The notes: generated by a model not told the origin, from the letters alone. Numbered from the stretch's first letter, positions 1-5,028 are shown. The stretch: DNA of 5,028 nt from Sulfurovum sp. (GCA_026985755.1 JALSPX010000032.1:1-5028), one strand, 5' to 3'. Made by a program: numbers and translations.

Positions 1-1
1 A

Positions 2-529
2 GAAAATGAACTCAACAATGCCAAAGTACTGCAACAATTTAACAATCCCAATAATCCTGATATACATCGTAAAACCACAGCCCTAGAGATACTCAAAGAT
101 ACACAAAACAACCTCGATATATTTGTCGCCGCTGTAGGGACAGGAGGTACGCTCACAGGTACCTCTGAAGTTTTAAAAGAGAAGTTACCCTCTTTAAAAG
201 CTATCGCGGTGGAACCTGAAGATTCTGCGGTACTTGCAGGAAAAAGTCCTGGAGCACATAAAATACAAGGAATTGGTGCAGGATTTATCCCAGAAATTCT
301 CAATACCTCTATCTATGATGAAACCATCTCTGTAAGTAACCAAGAGGCTTTTACGATGGCAAGACAAATCGCTGCTACAGAGGGGCTACTCATAGGTATC
401 TCTGCAGGTGCCAATTTACATGCTGCCTATCAGGTTGCTTCCCGCCCAGAGAACAAAGGTAAAGTGATTGTCACTATTTTGTGTGACACTGCTGAACGTT
501 ATCTCTCTACAGAGTTGTTTGATGCATGA
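2..529 (+). CDS. cysK: Cysteine synthase (O-acetylserine sulfhydrylase), C-terminal 175 residues; 5' end outside window
   Basis: PLP-dependent fold-type II enzyme that makes L-cysteine and acetate from O-acetylserine and sulfide in the cytoplasm. Reading frame 2 is open from the window edge to the TGA at 527-529. Family signatures seen are QQFNNPNNPDIHRKTT near the start, the phosphate-binding loop GTGGT (137-151), a GIGAGFIP segment, GISAGAN, and the C-terminal ERYLST.LF. From family knowledge, the serine of GISAGAN should be the one contacting the PLP ring nitrogen, and it is kept. Most family members have SSGA here, so the following alanine is a mild variant. About 130 residues are missing upstream, including the PLP-binding lysine and the substrate-binding asparagine loop, so activity cannot be judged. 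The gene heads a compact operon and its last 8 bases overlap the next gene. It could be a CysM-type paralogue; the CysK-like NPxNPxIHxKTT segment favours cysK. Confidence 0.9.
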   Translation, partial: ENELNNAKVLQQFNNPNNPDIHRKTTALEILKDTQNNLDIFVAAVGTGGTLTGTSEVLKEKLPSLKAIAVEPEDSAVLAGKSPGAHKIQGIGAGFIPEILNTSIYDETISVSNQEAFTMARQIAATEGLLIGISAGANLHAAYQVASRPENKGKVIVTILCDTAERYLSTELFDA

Positions 530-1130
530 AAAGCTTCTTCTTGAAACCATAAAAATCAAAGATGGAGTCATTCATAATCTCCCTTATCACCAAAAACGTT
601 GTGATACAAGTCGCAAAACACTTTTTAAAACCTCAAAGAAACTGCTGCTTTCAATGCATATCAACCCGCCATCTAAAGGGCTCTATAGATGTCGCATTCT
701 CTATGACATCAGCATCCAATCTATAGAATATATACCCTATACAGAAAAAAAAATAAACACCCTAAAAATAGTCTCTTCCGATATCATCTATGCACACAAA
801 TATGCTAACAGAGACTCCCTCAATATATTGCTAAAAGCGCATCAAGGTTTTGATGAGATTATTATTGCAAGAGGAGGATATTTACGTGACACAACGATTT
901 CAAATATTGCTTTTTATGATGAAGAGAAATGGTACACCCCCAAAAAACCTCTTTTAGAAGGCACCATGCGTGCAAAATTATTAGATGAAGGTTTACTTCA
1001 TACTAAAAATATAAAAACCATAGATATTTCACACTTTTCACAAGTTGCTCTTATCAATGCTATGGTAGGATTTAAAATACTAAACAATCTACAAATTCAA
1101 GATCACCAAGGTGTAATTTATGACTATTAA
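522..1130 (+). CDS. Class IV aminotransferase-fold PLP enzyme, short form (possible 4-amino-4-deoxychorismate lyase, PabC-like)
   Basis: 202 residues. The fold is that of PabC, branched-chain and D-amino-acid aminotransferases. An N-terminal ETIKIKDGVIHNLPYHQKR segment (8-26) is followed by YRCRILYD (55-62), KYANRDSLN (93-101) with Lys93 as probable PLP Schiff-base lysine, LRDTTISNIAF (121-131), then TP (139-140) and LLEGTMR (144-150). Family members usually have Glu five residues before the SN asparagine, pairing with the PLP ring nitrogen; here it is Asp123. At about 200 residues it is shorter than E. coli PabC (about 270). I chose ATG at 522 because the homology begins there; the in-frame ATG at 468 would overlap cysK by 62 bases. 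Only a weak AGAG (511-514) precedes it, so translation is probably coupled to cysK. Aminodeoxychorismate lyase (folate pathway) is the best guess, but the substrate is not fixed by the sequence. Confidence 0.85.
   Translation: MHEKLLLETIKIKDGVIHNLPYHQKRCDTSRKTLFKTSKKLLLSMHINPPSKGLYRCRILYDISIQSIEYIPYTEKKINTLKIVSSDIIYAHKYANRDSLNILLKAHQGFDEIIIARGGYLRDTTISNIAFYDEEKWYTPKKPLLEGTMRAKLLDEGLLHTKNIKTIDISHFSQVALINAMVGFKILNNLQIQDHQGVIYDY
1108..1113 (+). promoter_or_regulatory. Ribosome binding site AAGGTG for the SspB-like gene
   Basis: AAGGTG lies 6 bases before the ATG at 1120, inside the last codons of the class IV enzyme gene. It supports the 11-base overlap as a genuine start. Confidence 0.6.
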
Positions 1131-1563
1131 TCTTTTTCAAACATCTGCATACAAAGACCTCATATCTCAACATATTATCAATACAATCAACTATTTATTT
1201 GAGAAAAATCAAGAGTTTGCTATTGCTTGTGAAATCCAACATATCACTTTTCATCCTGAGCTTCCTACAAGCATTCAAGAAAGTTTCGATGAAACAGTAC
1301 TTTTTATCCTTAGTGGATATACGTTTGAAACGGCAACACTGGACGAAGACTCTTTCTCTTTTGAAGCTGGATTTGGAGAAAATAACTTTGGCTCTACTGT
1401 AAGGGTTCCACTGTTAGCCATAAAACAACTTTTTGTTGGAGATCACCCTATTGTGCTCAACCTTGCAAACTATATGCCTGAACAAAAGCCTAGCACAAAA
1501 AATTCTATGGAGTCACTCCTTAAAAACCCTGAAAATAAAAAACTATTAAAAAAGAGAAAATAG
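1120..1563 (+). CDS. Small protein resembling the ClpXP adaptor SspB (divergent, tentative)
   Basis: 147 residues, no signal peptide or membrane segment. An N-terminal amphipathic helix (about 10-29, ending LFEKN) is followed by a beta-rich core. TVLFILSG (59-66), LDEDSFSFEAGFG (74-86) and VRVPLLAIKQLF (94-105) line up in order and spacing with E. coli SspB, recalled as QIVLNIAP, LANDEVRFNARFGG and VSVPLAAVLAIY. After about residue 118 comes a hydrophilic tail rich in Lys/Asn ending LLKKRK. SspB also has a flexible tail, ending in a short basic ClpX-binding peptide (LRVVK). SspB delivers ssrA-tagged proteins to ClpXP; that role here is inferred from remembered sequence alone. The gene overlaps its upstream neighbour by 11 bases and is probably last in the operon, as the next gene converges. 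That the CDS is real is near certain; the family call is about even odds. Otherwise it is a conserved hypothetical. Confidence 0.85.
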   Translation: MTINLFQTSAYKDLISQHIINTINYLFEKNQEFAIACEIQHITFHPELPTSIQESFDETVLFILSGYTFETATLDEDSFSFEAGFGENNFGSTVRVPLLAIKQLFVGDHPIVLNLANYMPEQKPSTKNSMESLLKNPENKKLLKKRK

Positions 1564-1573
1564 TATGCCCTTT

Positions 1574-2482
1574 TTATGCATTACAAGAGCCCGCTAAAAT
1601 ATAATCTACTACATTGTCTACATAGGCATTGTGCTTATTTTCTTTCGTATAGACAATAAAAAGTTTACGTCTCATTGTATAGCCTCTCAAGCGTGCTTCA
1701 AAAAGTTCTCCTTTTGCAATCTCATCAGCGATGGCATGCTTAGAGATAATAGAAACAACTGGTTTTGTAGCATTTTTATCTGATTTTTTAATCGTTTGAA
1801 GCACAGCCGTTGTATTACTGACTTCAGAAAGTACATCAAAACTTTTACACGAAACACCTAGCTCTTCAAAAACTTCTGAAACAATCTTTCGGGTATATGA
1901 ACCCTCATCTCTACAAATCCAAGAAAAGCCATACAAATCCTCAGTATTCAAAACCTTAGAAATAGGGGTATTTGAAACAACAACAAGTTCATCCTCTAAC
2001 CACTCTCTATAGATAAGGTCATTGTCCATGACAGGTGATTCTATAAGTCCTACATCCAATTTTCTATCTTTAAGTTTTTGTACCACAATCTCACTTACAT
2101 CAATCGCAAGATTGATATCATTGTTAATCGCTTTTGCAATAGTATTGAGACATTGTCCAGGAATAATATGAGTCCCAATCGTATAAGAGGCACCCAATTT
2201 GAATGTGATTTCTTTATTGATAATTTTTAAAATATCTTTTTCAGAGGCATGAATCTCTTTTTCAAGTTTAGTTGCAATTTTATATAATTCATCACCTTCA
2301 TTGGTAAGTCTGATACCATTTTTTTTACGCTCAATTATTTTACACGCCAGATATTTTTCTATAAATTTAATTTGCTGTGTTACTGCAGGCTGAGATATCC
2401 CTAATTTAGCAGATGCCTTTGAAAAACTCCTCTCCCTTGCTACTGTTAAAAATGTCTCTAGCTTTACAAAATCTTTTAACAT
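1574..2482 (-). CDS. LysR-type transcriptional regulator
   Basis: 302 residues, the usual family length. An N-terminal winged helix-turn-helix (about 4-63) has the classic FSKASAKLGISQPAVTQQIK signature (20-39) and ends IRLTNEGDELY. A linker helix (about 65-88) leads to the periplasmic-binding-protein-like effector domain (about 92-298), with LGASYTIGTHIIP (96-108), LDVGLIESP (142-150), DELVVV (164-169) and WICRDEGSYTR (188-198). The last resembles the WxxREPGSGTR segment of the CbbR/CysL/YeiE branch, so this is probably that branch. The inducer is not readable. The start is ATG at 2480-2482, with AAAGGA (2492-2497) 9 bases before it. It is divergent from the helicase gene, and the shared gap holds inverted repeats that could be its operator, so autoregulation is likely. 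It converges on the SspB-like gene with 10 bases between stops. Cysteine metabolism is a possible target given cysK nearby, but that is only a guess. Confidence 0.95.
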   Translation of the reverse strand: MLKDFVKLETFLTVARERSFSKASAKLGISQPAVTQQIKFIEKYLACKIIERKKNGIRLTNEGDELYKIATKLEKEIHASEKDILKIINKEITFKLGASYTIGTHIIPGQCLNTIAKAINNDINLAIDVSEIVVQKLKDRKLDVGLIESPVMDNDLIYREWLEDELVVVSNTPISKVLNTEDLYGFSWICRDEGSYTRKIVSEVFEELGVSCKSFDVLSEVSNTTAVLQTIKKSDKNATKPVVSIISKHAIADEIAKGELFEARLRGYTMRRKLFIVYTKENKHNAYVDNVVDYILAGSCNA

Positions 2483-2491
2483 ATATACTAT

Positions 2492-2497
2492 TCCTTT
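2492..2497 (-). promoter_or_regulatory. Ribosome binding site of the LysR-type regulator gene
   Basis: AAAGGA on the - strand, 9 bases before the ATG. No other in-frame start near it has a comparable site. Confidence 0.6.
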
Positions 2498-2537
2498 ATA
2501 ATGACAAAAATGATTATTCTTTTTTAAAATGAAACTA

Positions 2538-2553
2538 ATTATATCTAATTATA
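2538..2553 (-). promoter_or_regulatory. Two candidate -10 boxes of the regulator gene
   Basis: On the - strand TATAAT occurs twice, at 2548-2553 and 2538-2543, exactly 10 bases apart. Both lie in the direct repeat CTAATTATA (2535-2543 and 2545-2553 on the + strand). Transcription would start near 2541 or 2531, giving a leader of about 50-60 bases before the ATG. No TTGACA-like -35 is visible, which is common for Campylobacterota housekeeping promoters. The region is so AT-rich that one or both may be chance. Confidence 0.4.
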
Positions 2554-2557
2554 GATA
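2542..2557. repeat. Inverted repeat TATCTA-N4-TAGATA, candidate operator
   Basis: Perfect 6-base arms around ATTA. It overlaps the candidate -10 boxes of the LysR-type regulator, where a bound protein would block transcription. It shares TATC/GATA half-sites with the two inverted repeats further right. Confidence 0.4.
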
Positions 2558-2565
2558 AAAAATAA

Positions 2566-2580
2566 ATAAGATTTTCTTAT
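2566..2580. promoter_or_regulatory. Perfect palindrome ATAAGA-TTT-TCTTAT, candidate LysR-type operator
   Basis: A 15-base perfect dyad containing T(2567)-N11-A(2579), the geometry known for LysR-type binding sites. It lies in the divergent gap, upstream of the regulator's putative -10 boxes, where autoregulatory sites usually sit. That this regulator binds it is inferred. Confidence 0.5.
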
Positions 2581-2600
2581 CTTATAAAATCATAGGATAA
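2577..2600. repeat. Inverted repeat TTATCTTAT-N6-ATAGGATAA, candidate second operator or hairpin
   Basis: Nine-base arms with 8 of 9 complementary; the odd pair (2582/2595) is T against G, which would wobble-pair in RNA. It shares 2577-2580 with the adjacent perfect palindrome, so two proteins or two dimers could not freely occupy both. It lies about 40 bases upstream of the helicase -10 box. Confidence 0.4.
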
Positions 2601-2638
2601 ACTATATAACCTACAGCATAGAGTAAACTTTTTAAAGG

Positions 2639-2644
2639 TATAAT
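2639..2644 (+). promoter_or_regulatory. Probable -10 box of the helicase gene
   Basis: Perfect TATAAT. A start about 7 bases later (near 2651) would give a leader of roughly 22 bases to the ATG at 2673, including the GAGGAG site. The -35 position (about 2616-2621, GCATAG) is not recognisable. Confidence 0.55.
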
Positions 2645-2655
2645 CAATGTATTAT

Positions 2656-2661
2656 GAGGAG
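2656..2661 (+). promoter_or_regulatory. Ribosome binding site GAGGAG that decides the helicase start
   Basis: GAGGAG ends on the G of the possible GTG start at 2661, so it cannot serve that codon. It sits 11 bases before the ATG at 2673, a slightly long but usable gap. AAAGGT (2667-2672) directly abuts the ATG and is too close to help. Confidence 0.55.
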
Positions 2662-2672
2662 TGAATAAAGGT

Positions 2673-4739
2673 ATGGAAACAATATTAAGCACACTGAATC
2701 CATCACAACGTGAAGCAGTAGAACACATAGATGGTCCTATGCTTATCCTCGCTGGTGCAGGTAGTGGTAAAACAAAGACACTTACCTCACGACTGGCTTA
2801 TCTTGTAGGCGTTGTGGGTATTGACCCTGCCAATACACTGACACTTACATTTACCAATAAAGCTGCAGCAGAGATGCGTGAACGTGCCCTAAAGCTCATG
2901 CCTAGTAAAGTCTCCTATCCTCCTCTTTTATGTACCTTTCATAAATTTGGGTTACTGTTCTTAAAGTTTCATATAGAAAAACTTGGCCGTAGCAATGCCT
3001 TTGTGATTATCGACAGTGATGACAAAAAACGTCTCTTGCGTTCTATTGCCAAAGAGCTAAAGGTTGACTTGAACCTCGCCTTTATTGCCTCTGAAATATC
3101 TAAATACAAAAACTCTCTACTCTCACCTGAGCTCGTACTAGAAAAAGCAGAACTACCTGATTATAAAAAAATAGCCACTGTTTATGTACAATATCAAAAA
3201 AATATTGAAGAAAATAATCTTGTAGATTTTGATGACTTATTGATGCTTACGCATAAAATACTCTCTGAAAATGATGATTTACGTAAAGAGACAAGCAACC
3301 GATACAAATACATTATGGTAGATGAGTACCAAGATACCAATGAACTGCAATTTCAGCTCCTTGAACTTCTCTCTTCTGAGCACAATAACCTTTGTGTGGT
3401 AGGTGACGATGATCAGAGTATTTATGGTTGGCGTGGTGCGAATATACGTAATATTTTAGAATTTTCAAATAACTTTGAAAAGTGTAAAACAGTGAAACTT
3501 GAAACCAATTATCGTTCTACTGAACCCATCTTAAAAGCAGCAAACACGCTTATAGAACATAACTCCACAAGACTAGGAAAGAGACTCACCTCTCATAAAG
3601 GTGCAGGAGATGATGTAAAACTTCTTCACTCTCTTGATGAATCTATGGAAGCTAAGGCTATCGCAAAAGAGGTACAAAAACTTTTAGACTCTGGTACAGA
3701 CCCAGATGAAATTGCAGTACTCTATCGTATTAATGCACTTTCTCGTTCACTCGAAGAAGGCTTTACCAAAGAGGGTGTAGCTTTCAAACTAATAGGGGGC
3801 ATGCGTTTCTATGAGCGTGCCGAAATAAAAGATATCATCTCTTACCTACGGGTTCTTTCCAACCCTCATGACGACTTTTCACTAATACGTATCATCAATA
3901 AACCTAAACGTGGTATAGGTAAAGCCTCTATAGAAAAATTACAAAAAGCAGCCTTTGATGCAGGGCTCTCTCTTTTTGGCTATATAGAAAAAGTTGATAA
4001 TGGGGACTTACCTACAGTTACAAGTAAAAAAGTTTCCACATCATTAACGAAACTCGTAGCTGATGTTAAACTGTTACAAGAAATAGTCAAAAGCCAATTG
4101 GGTCATTTTATTACAGAATTTGAAGCGCATATTAAACTCAAAGACCACTATGCAGGCATGGTAGATGGGATGGACAGGATATTGAATATAGACGAGTTCT
4201 ATGGATACTTCAGAGATGCTGTTATCAAAAACCCTGACCTCACACTCGATGAATTCCTCAATGACATTTCACTACAGTCTGACCAAGATCAAATAGAAGA
4301 AGATGCCATTACCATTATGAGTATTCACGCTGCCAAAGGGCTAGAGTTTGAACATCTTTTTGTCATAGGCTTAGAAGAAGAGTTTTTCCCTTTGCTTGGT
4401 GAGGGGTGCAATATGGAAGAGGAACGTCGTTTGGGCTATGTAGCCATCACCAGAGCCAAGTCTGATCTCACACTCTGTTATGTAGACAGCCGTTTTTATA
4501 AAGGTCGCCGTAAGATGATAGACAAAAGTCGTTTTCTAGGTGAAGCAGGACTCATCTCTGATACCAGTCTCAAAATTACCAAGCAAGCAGCCTTTAAAAA
4601 AGGGGATTTGGTCAAACATAAAATCTTTGGTATCGGACGTGTACAAGCTGCCAATAAATCGGGTAAAGAGTATAAACTGCTGATTAATTTTGGTGGGAAT
4701 AAAAAAGAGATATTGAGTTCTTTTGTGCAATCCATCTAA
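2673..4739 (+). CDS. uvrD: UvrD/PcrA/Rep-family superfamily 1A DNA helicase
   Basis: 688 residues from ATG 2673 (692 from GTG 2661). ATP-driven 3'-5' DNA helicase/translocase of repair and replication restart. All SF1A motifs are intact: Q motif LNPSQREAV (8-16), Walker A AGAGSGKT (27-34), Ia TFTNKAAAEMR (59-69), Ib TFHKFG (88-93), II VDEYQD (216-221), III VVGDDDQSIYGWRGA (242-256), IV ETNYRST (277-283), V MSIHAAKGLEF (549-559) and VI EERRLGYVAITRAK (583-596). The RGIGKASI helix-hairpin (413-420) lies in the 2B region. Residues 641-688 (KKGDLVKHKIFGIGRV onward) match the Tudor-like C-terminal domain that in PcrA/UvrD contacts RNA polymerase, favouring UvrD/PcrA over Rep. ATG 2673 is preferred because GAGGAG abuts the GTG. 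A TGA at 2655-2657 closes the frame upstream. truB follows in the same direction after 155 bases. From memory C. jejuni has the same helicase-truB order. Confidence 0.95.
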   Translation: METILSTLNPSQREAVEHIDGPMLILAGAGSGKTKTLTSRLAYLVGVVGIDPANTLTLTFTNKAAAEMRERALKLMPSKVSYPPLLCTFHKFGLLFLKFHIEKLGRSNAFVIIDSDDKKRLLRSIAKELKVDLNLAFIASEISKYKNSLLSPELVLEKAELPDYKKIATVYVQYQKNIEENNLVDFDDLLMLTHKILSENDDLRKETSNRYKYIMVDEYQDTNELQFQLLELLSSEHNNLCVVGDDDQSIYGWRGANIRNILEFSNNFEKCKTVKLETNYRSTEPILKAANTLIEHNSTRLGKRLTSHKGAGDDVKLLHSLDESMEAKAIAKEVQKLLDSGTDPDEIAVLYRINALSRSLEEGFTKEGVAFKLIGGMRFYERAEIKDIISYLRVLSNPHDDFSLIRIINKPKRGIGKASIEKLQKAAFDAGLSLFGYIEKVDNGDLPTVTSKKVSTSLTKLVADVKLLQEIVKSQLGHFITEFEAHIKLKDHYAGMVDGMDRILNIDEFYGYFRDAVIKNPDLTLDEFLNDISLQSDQDQIEEDAITIMSIHAAKGLEFEHLFVIGLEEEFFPLLGEGCNMEEERRLGYVAITRAKSDLTLCYVDSRFYKGRRKMIDKSRFLGEAGLISDTSLKITKQAAFKKGDLVKHKIFGIGRVQAANKSGKEYKLLINFGGNKKEILSSFVQSI

Positions 4740-4744
4740 TGAAA

Positions 4745-4772
4745 TGAAAAGCGAAAAATGAAAAATGAAAAA
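4745..4772 (+). repeat. Tandem 7-base repeat, four units of TGAAAAA type
   Basis: Units on the + strand are TGAAAAG, CGAAAAA, TGAAAAA and TGAAAAA, starting 6 bases after the helicase stop codon. An extra partial TGAAA (4740-4744) precedes them. The last two are identical. Confidence 0.8.
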
Positions 4773-4787
4773 TGGCACTCTATGATA

Positions 4788-4799
4788 TTCAAGTATCAC
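4788..4799 (+). repeat. Small imperfect dyad TGATA/TATCA
   Basis: TGATA (4782-4786) and TATCA (4793-4797) are complementary and flank TTCAAG; a T-G wobble adds a sixth RNA pair. The span given covers its right half and loop. It is short and AT-rich, so it may be chance. Confidence 0.2.
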
Positions 4800-4818
4800 T
4801 TCAATTTAAGAAAAAAAA

Positions 4819-4833
4819 CATTACAAAGTAATG
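4819..4833 (-). terminator. CATTAC-AAA-GTAATG hairpin followed by T8 on the - strand
   Basis: Perfect 6-bp stem with a 3-base loop. Read on the - strand it is followed directly by eight T (complement of 4811-4818), the layout of an intrinsic terminator. The stem is AT-rich and weak, and no - strand gene is visible just to its right, so a real terminator role is doubtful. Confidence 0.3.
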
Positions 4834-4840
4834 CATACTG

Positions 4841-4871
4841 TCACTCTTCACTCTTCACTCTTCACTCTTCA
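4841..4871 (-). repeat. Tandem 7-base repeat, four perfect units of TGAAGAG type on the - strand
   Basis: On the + strand TCACTCT occurs four times without error (4841-4868) plus TCA. Read on the - strand the unit is TGAAGAG, differing from the left array's TGAAAAA at two positions. The two arrays are thus related and inverted, 68 bases apart. Confidence 0.9.
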
Positions 4872-4875
4872 ATTA

Positions 4876-4890
4876 AATACCAAAGGTATT
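4876..4890 (+). promoter_or_regulatory. Hairpin AATACC-AAA-GGTATT enclosing the truB ribosome binding site (AAAGG, 4882-4886)
   Basis: AAAGG lies 8 bases before the TTG start at 4895, an ideal distance. It occupies the AAA loop and the first two bases of the 3' arm of a perfect 6-bp stem. If folded, the GG core is paired and initiation would be reduced. Coupling to temperature or to passing ribosomes is possible but inferred. Confidence 0.5.
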
Positions 4891-4894
4891 CATA

Positions 4895-5028
4895 TTGAAC
4901 CGTCTCTTCGTCGTAAACAAACCAATATTCCGTACCTCCAATGGCTATATGGGCTATGTTAAACGTAAGTATGGCACAAAAAAGGTAGGATTTTCAGGCA
5001 CACTTGACCCATTTGCCACAGGCTGTCT
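4895..5028 (+). CDS. truB: tRNA pseudouridine-55 synthase, N-terminal 44 residues; 3' end outside window
   Basis: TruB isomerises U55 to pseudouridine in the T-arm of nearly all tRNAs and also acts as a tRNA folding chaperone. The visible N-terminus reads (M)NRLFVVNKPIFRTSN, then VKRKYGTKKVGFSGTLDPFATG. GTLDPFATG (35-43) is the TruB catalytic motif, with Asp38 as nucleophile, equivalent to GALDPLATG of E. coli. NKP (8-10) matches the conserved Lys-Pro near the start. The start must be TTG at 4895: the frame has a TAA at 4874-4876 and no ATG or GTG between, and AAAGG sits 8 bases upstream. About 44 residues are present of a protein that is usually 270-310. It follows the helicase gene in the same direction; in C. 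jejuni, from memory, truB is followed by csrA, ispE and smpB. Confidence 0.9.
   Translation, partial: MNRLFVVNKPIFRTSNGYMGYVKRKYGTKKVGFSGTLDPFATGC

Larger units (their letters stand above)
4740..4894. other. Helicase-truB intergenic region with heptamer arrays and two AAA-loop hairpins
   Basis: A 155-base non-coding gap without a GC-rich stem plus T-run on the + strand, so read-through from the helicase gene into truB is plausible. No convincing promoter is visible. It is occupied mainly by the two heptamer arrays and the hairpins listed separately. TCACTTCAATTTAA (4796-4809) resembles the edge of the right array (TCACTCTTCAATTAAA, 4862-4877) and may be a decayed copy. Confidence 0.7.

Noticed and set aside
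468..521. Upstream ATG extending the class IV enzyme by 18 residues into cysK.
   Set aside because: The extra residues do not belong to the family, and it would deepen the overlap with a conserved cysK C-terminus.
1199..1402. A 67-codon + strand frame inside the SspB-like gene.
   Set aside because: Out of frame with the longer gene, low-complexity Leu/Lys-rich composition, no start signal.
1548..1575. Possible shared terminator between the converging SspB-like and LysR genes (AAAAAG ... CTTTTT).
   Set aside because: The stem is only A/T with one G-C pair and a loop of about 16 bases; it also lies partly inside coding sequence. Not supported.
2497..2502. TATAAT on the + strand in the regulator leader.
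   Set aside because: Lies about 140 bases from the helicase -10 box in very AT-rich DNA, with no -35 or gene close behind; probably chance.
4496..4799. Open frames on the - strand over the helicase 3' end.
   Set aside because: They are antisense to the well-conserved helicase C-terminal domain, resemble no family, and lack ribosome binding sites. Shadows.
4740..4871. CRISPR array or insertion-sequence ends suggested by the repeats.
   Set aside because: Seven-base units without spacers are not CRISPR. There is no transposase, target-site duplication or long terminal inverted repeat.

Overview
The window looks like a low-GC (mid-to-high 30s percent by eye), gene-dense chromosomal segment from a Campylobacterota (epsilonproteobacterial) bacterium, perhaps a Sulfurovum/Sulfurimonas-type organism. 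The reasons are the AT-rich codon use, the protein flavour, perfect TATAAT -10 boxes without a recognisable -35, and a UvrD-family helicase followed by truB. From memory that gene pair is also found in Campylobacter jejuni. The genus is an inference.

Layout. Positions 2-529 hold the 3' part of a cysteine synthase gene (cysK type). It overlaps by 8 bases a short class IV PLP enzyme gene (522-1130, PabC/branched-chain aminotransferase fold). That gene overlaps by 11 bases a small gene (1120-1563) whose product resembles the ClpXP adaptor SspB. These three form one tightly packed, probably translationally coupled operon on the + strand. It converges on a LysR-type regulator gene on the - strand (1574-2482), with only 10 bases between the two stop codons and no convincing terminator.

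The regulator is divergent from a UvrD/PcrA/Rep-family helicase gene (2673-4739, possible GTG start at 2661). The roughly 190-base gap between them holds promoters in both directions and three inverted repeats built on TTATC/GATAA, one of which has the T-N11-A geometry of LysR-type operators. After the helicase, a 155-base gap carries two short arrays of related 7-base repeats in opposite orientation and two 6-bp hairpins with AAA loops. The second hairpin contains the ribosome binding site of truB (4895 to the window edge), which starts with TTG and encodes tRNA pseudouridine-55 synthase.

Functionally, the left half is amino-acid and PLP chemistry (cysteine synthesis, possibly p-aminobenzoate/folate) plus a candidate proteolysis adaptor. 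The right half is DNA repair/transcription-coupled helicase activity plus tRNA modification. I see no mobile element, CRISPR array, tRNA or rRNA. The items most worth a second look are the SspB-like protein, the operator cluster in the divergent gap, and the heptamer arrays. Most of the rest is ordinary housekeeping sequence.
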